A stretch of 5,934 nucleotides of DNA from Thermoplasmata archaeon (GTDB lineage Archaea > Thermoplasmatota > Thermoplasmata > Thermoplasmatales > Thermoplasmataceae): NCBI GenBank assembly GCA_021801305.1, contig JAJYYD010000164.1, positions 1-5,934 on the forward strand. Direction: 5' to 3'. Positions within the stretch are counted from its first letter, which is position 1. The number at the start of each line of letters is the position of its first letter. Below, in pieces: positions 5,374 to 5,934 of this stretch. The notes beneath the pieces were generated by a model. That model worked only from the letters and a program-made list of their open reading frames with translations. It ran no database searches and was not told the DNA's origin. The position numbers and the translations under genes are program-made.

Positions 5374-5401
5374 TTTAATCGTTATTAATGACATCATTGG
5401 C

Positions 5402-5934
5402 ATGAAGACGATGGGAGATATTCAGGAAAACCGGGAGAAAATCCTGGAGGATCTTGATAATGCGAGGACTGGAAAATTCCATTTCAAGACCATATTCATA
5501 ACTGGAATGGGCTTTTTTTCTGATGCGTATGATCTCTTTGTGATTTCAGCGGCTCTGCCCATAATTGTGGCAGTGTTCGGCCTCACCGGTTCCAGCAACA
5601 TATTCGGAACAGCAACCGTGAACATTTTTGGAATAGGTATGAGTTCAGTATCGGTCGAAACAGGACTCATAGGTTCAATGGCACTCTTTGGAGCATTTGT
5701 GGGTGCACTGGTGTTTGGAAGAATTGCGGACAAAAGGGGGAGAAGATACATTTATGGCCTGGAGATGAGCATTCTAGTTGTCTTTGCCATTGTATCGGCC
5801 CTGTCTGTCAATGTTACGATGCTCATAATTTCAAGATTCATACTTGGAGTTGGAATCGGCGGGGATTATCCCATCAGTTCCACCATGATGAGCGAATATT
5901 CCAATGTGAAGAACAGGGGCAAAATGGTCTCATC
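5402..5934 (+). CDS. MFS transporter, phosphate:H+ symporter (PHS)-like, 3' partial
   Basis: N-terminal 177 residues of a major facilitator superfamily permease; the frame is open to the window end. After a charged cytoplasmic N-terminus (1-28), the first helix region carries GMGFFSDAYDLFVIS (35-49), a hallmark of PHS-type phosphate permeases. Helix 2 (about 88-107) is followed by the MFS loop motif GRIADKRGRR (106-115), helix 3 (about 118-137), then SRFILGVGIGGDYPISSTMMSEY (helix 4; 144-166), whose GGDYP-S segment is also PHS-typical. Between helices 1 and 2 lies an unusually long Gly/Ser/Asn-rich stretch (about 62-87), probably outside the cell. Thermoplasmatales carry several such paralogues, so phosphate is a likely but unproven substrate; organic acids or sugars remain possible. 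ATG 5402 is preferred over the in-frame ATG at 5411 because TTTTAAT lies at leaderless spacing; neither has a ribosome site. It lies 90 bp after the metal regulator gene. Confidence 0.88.
   Translation, partial: MKTMGDIQENREKILEDLDNARTGKFHFKTIFITGMGFFSDAYDLFVISAALPIIVAVFGLTGSSNIFGTATVNIFGIGMSSVSVETGLIGSMALFGAFVGALVFGRIADKRGRRYIYGLEMSILVVFAIVSALSVNVTMLIISRFILGVGIGGDYPISSTMMSEYSNVKNRGKMVS

Larger units (their letters stand above)
5312..5401. other. AT-rich regulatory region before the transporter
   Basis: These 90 bp hold a T-run just after the regulator stop (ATTTTAAT, 5311-5318), which could be a weak U-tract terminator. They also hold a 12-bp exact direct repeat and GTCAT/ATGAC elements at 5338-5342, 5350-5354, 5369-5373 and 5388-5392. 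Candidate TATA boxes are AAAATATATA (5358-5367) and TTTTAAT (5373-5379). The second, centred about 26 nt before the ATG at 5402, would give a leaderless message; the first would give a leader of roughly 12-14 nt. The choice cannot be made from sequence alone. Confidence 0.55.

Noticed and set aside
5422..5751. 109-codon open frame on the - strand opposite the transporter
   Set aside because: The + strand frame shows clear MFS motifs and is open to the window end, so the - strand frame is a shadow.

Overview
The window looks like chromosome from a thermoacidophilic archaeon of the Thermoplasmatales (Thermoplasma/Ferroplasma relatives). The evidence is: arginine written mostly as AGG, AT-rich TATA-like boxes ahead of the lead genes, archaeal GGTGA-type ribosome sites inside the operon but none at the lead genes, and gene order. 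From memory, T. acidophilum carries a branched-chain 2-oxoacid dehydrogenase cluster at Ta1438-Ta1435 directly beside the PduO-type cobalamin adenosyltransferase Ta1434. The same neighbourhood is seen here, with one extra gene (lipB) at the junction. The genus cannot be fixed from this sequence alone.

Left part (1-3964, + strand): a tight operon encoding E1 beta (5' end outside the window), E2 lipoyl acyltransferase, E3 dihydrolipoamide dehydrogenase and LipB octanoyltransferase. The gap is 4 bp between E1 beta and E2 and 9 bp between E2 and E3, and lipB starts inside E3. E1 decarboxylates a 2-oxoacid, E2 moves the acyl group to CoA on its lipoyl arm, E3 reoxidises the arm with NAD+, and LipB would attach the octanoyl precursor of that arm. 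E1 alpha is expected just upstream.

Middle (3980-4525, - strand): an ATP:cob(I)alamin adenosyltransferase converging on lipB with a 15-bp spacer. It would supply adenosylcobalamin, for example to methylmalonyl-CoA mutase, which handles propionyl-CoA made from some branched-chain 2-oxoacids.

Right part (4526-5934): a divergent promoter region of 162 bp, a DtxR/MntR-family metal-responsive repressor with a C-terminal FeoA-like domain, then a 90-bp AT-rich regulatory region and the start of an MFS transporter of the phosphate:H+ symporter type that runs off the window. The region ahead of the transporter holds a 12-bp exact direct repeat and GTCAT/ATGAC elements spaced 19 bp apart. An octamer, ACATCATT, sits at nearly the same place before the start codons of both the repressor and the transporter, which suggests shared control.

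I see no CRISPR array, tRNA, rRNA, insertion sequence or clearly new multi-gene system. The points most worth a second look are lipB placed in this archaeal operon, the repeat array before the transporter, and the mixed metal-ligand set of the repressor.
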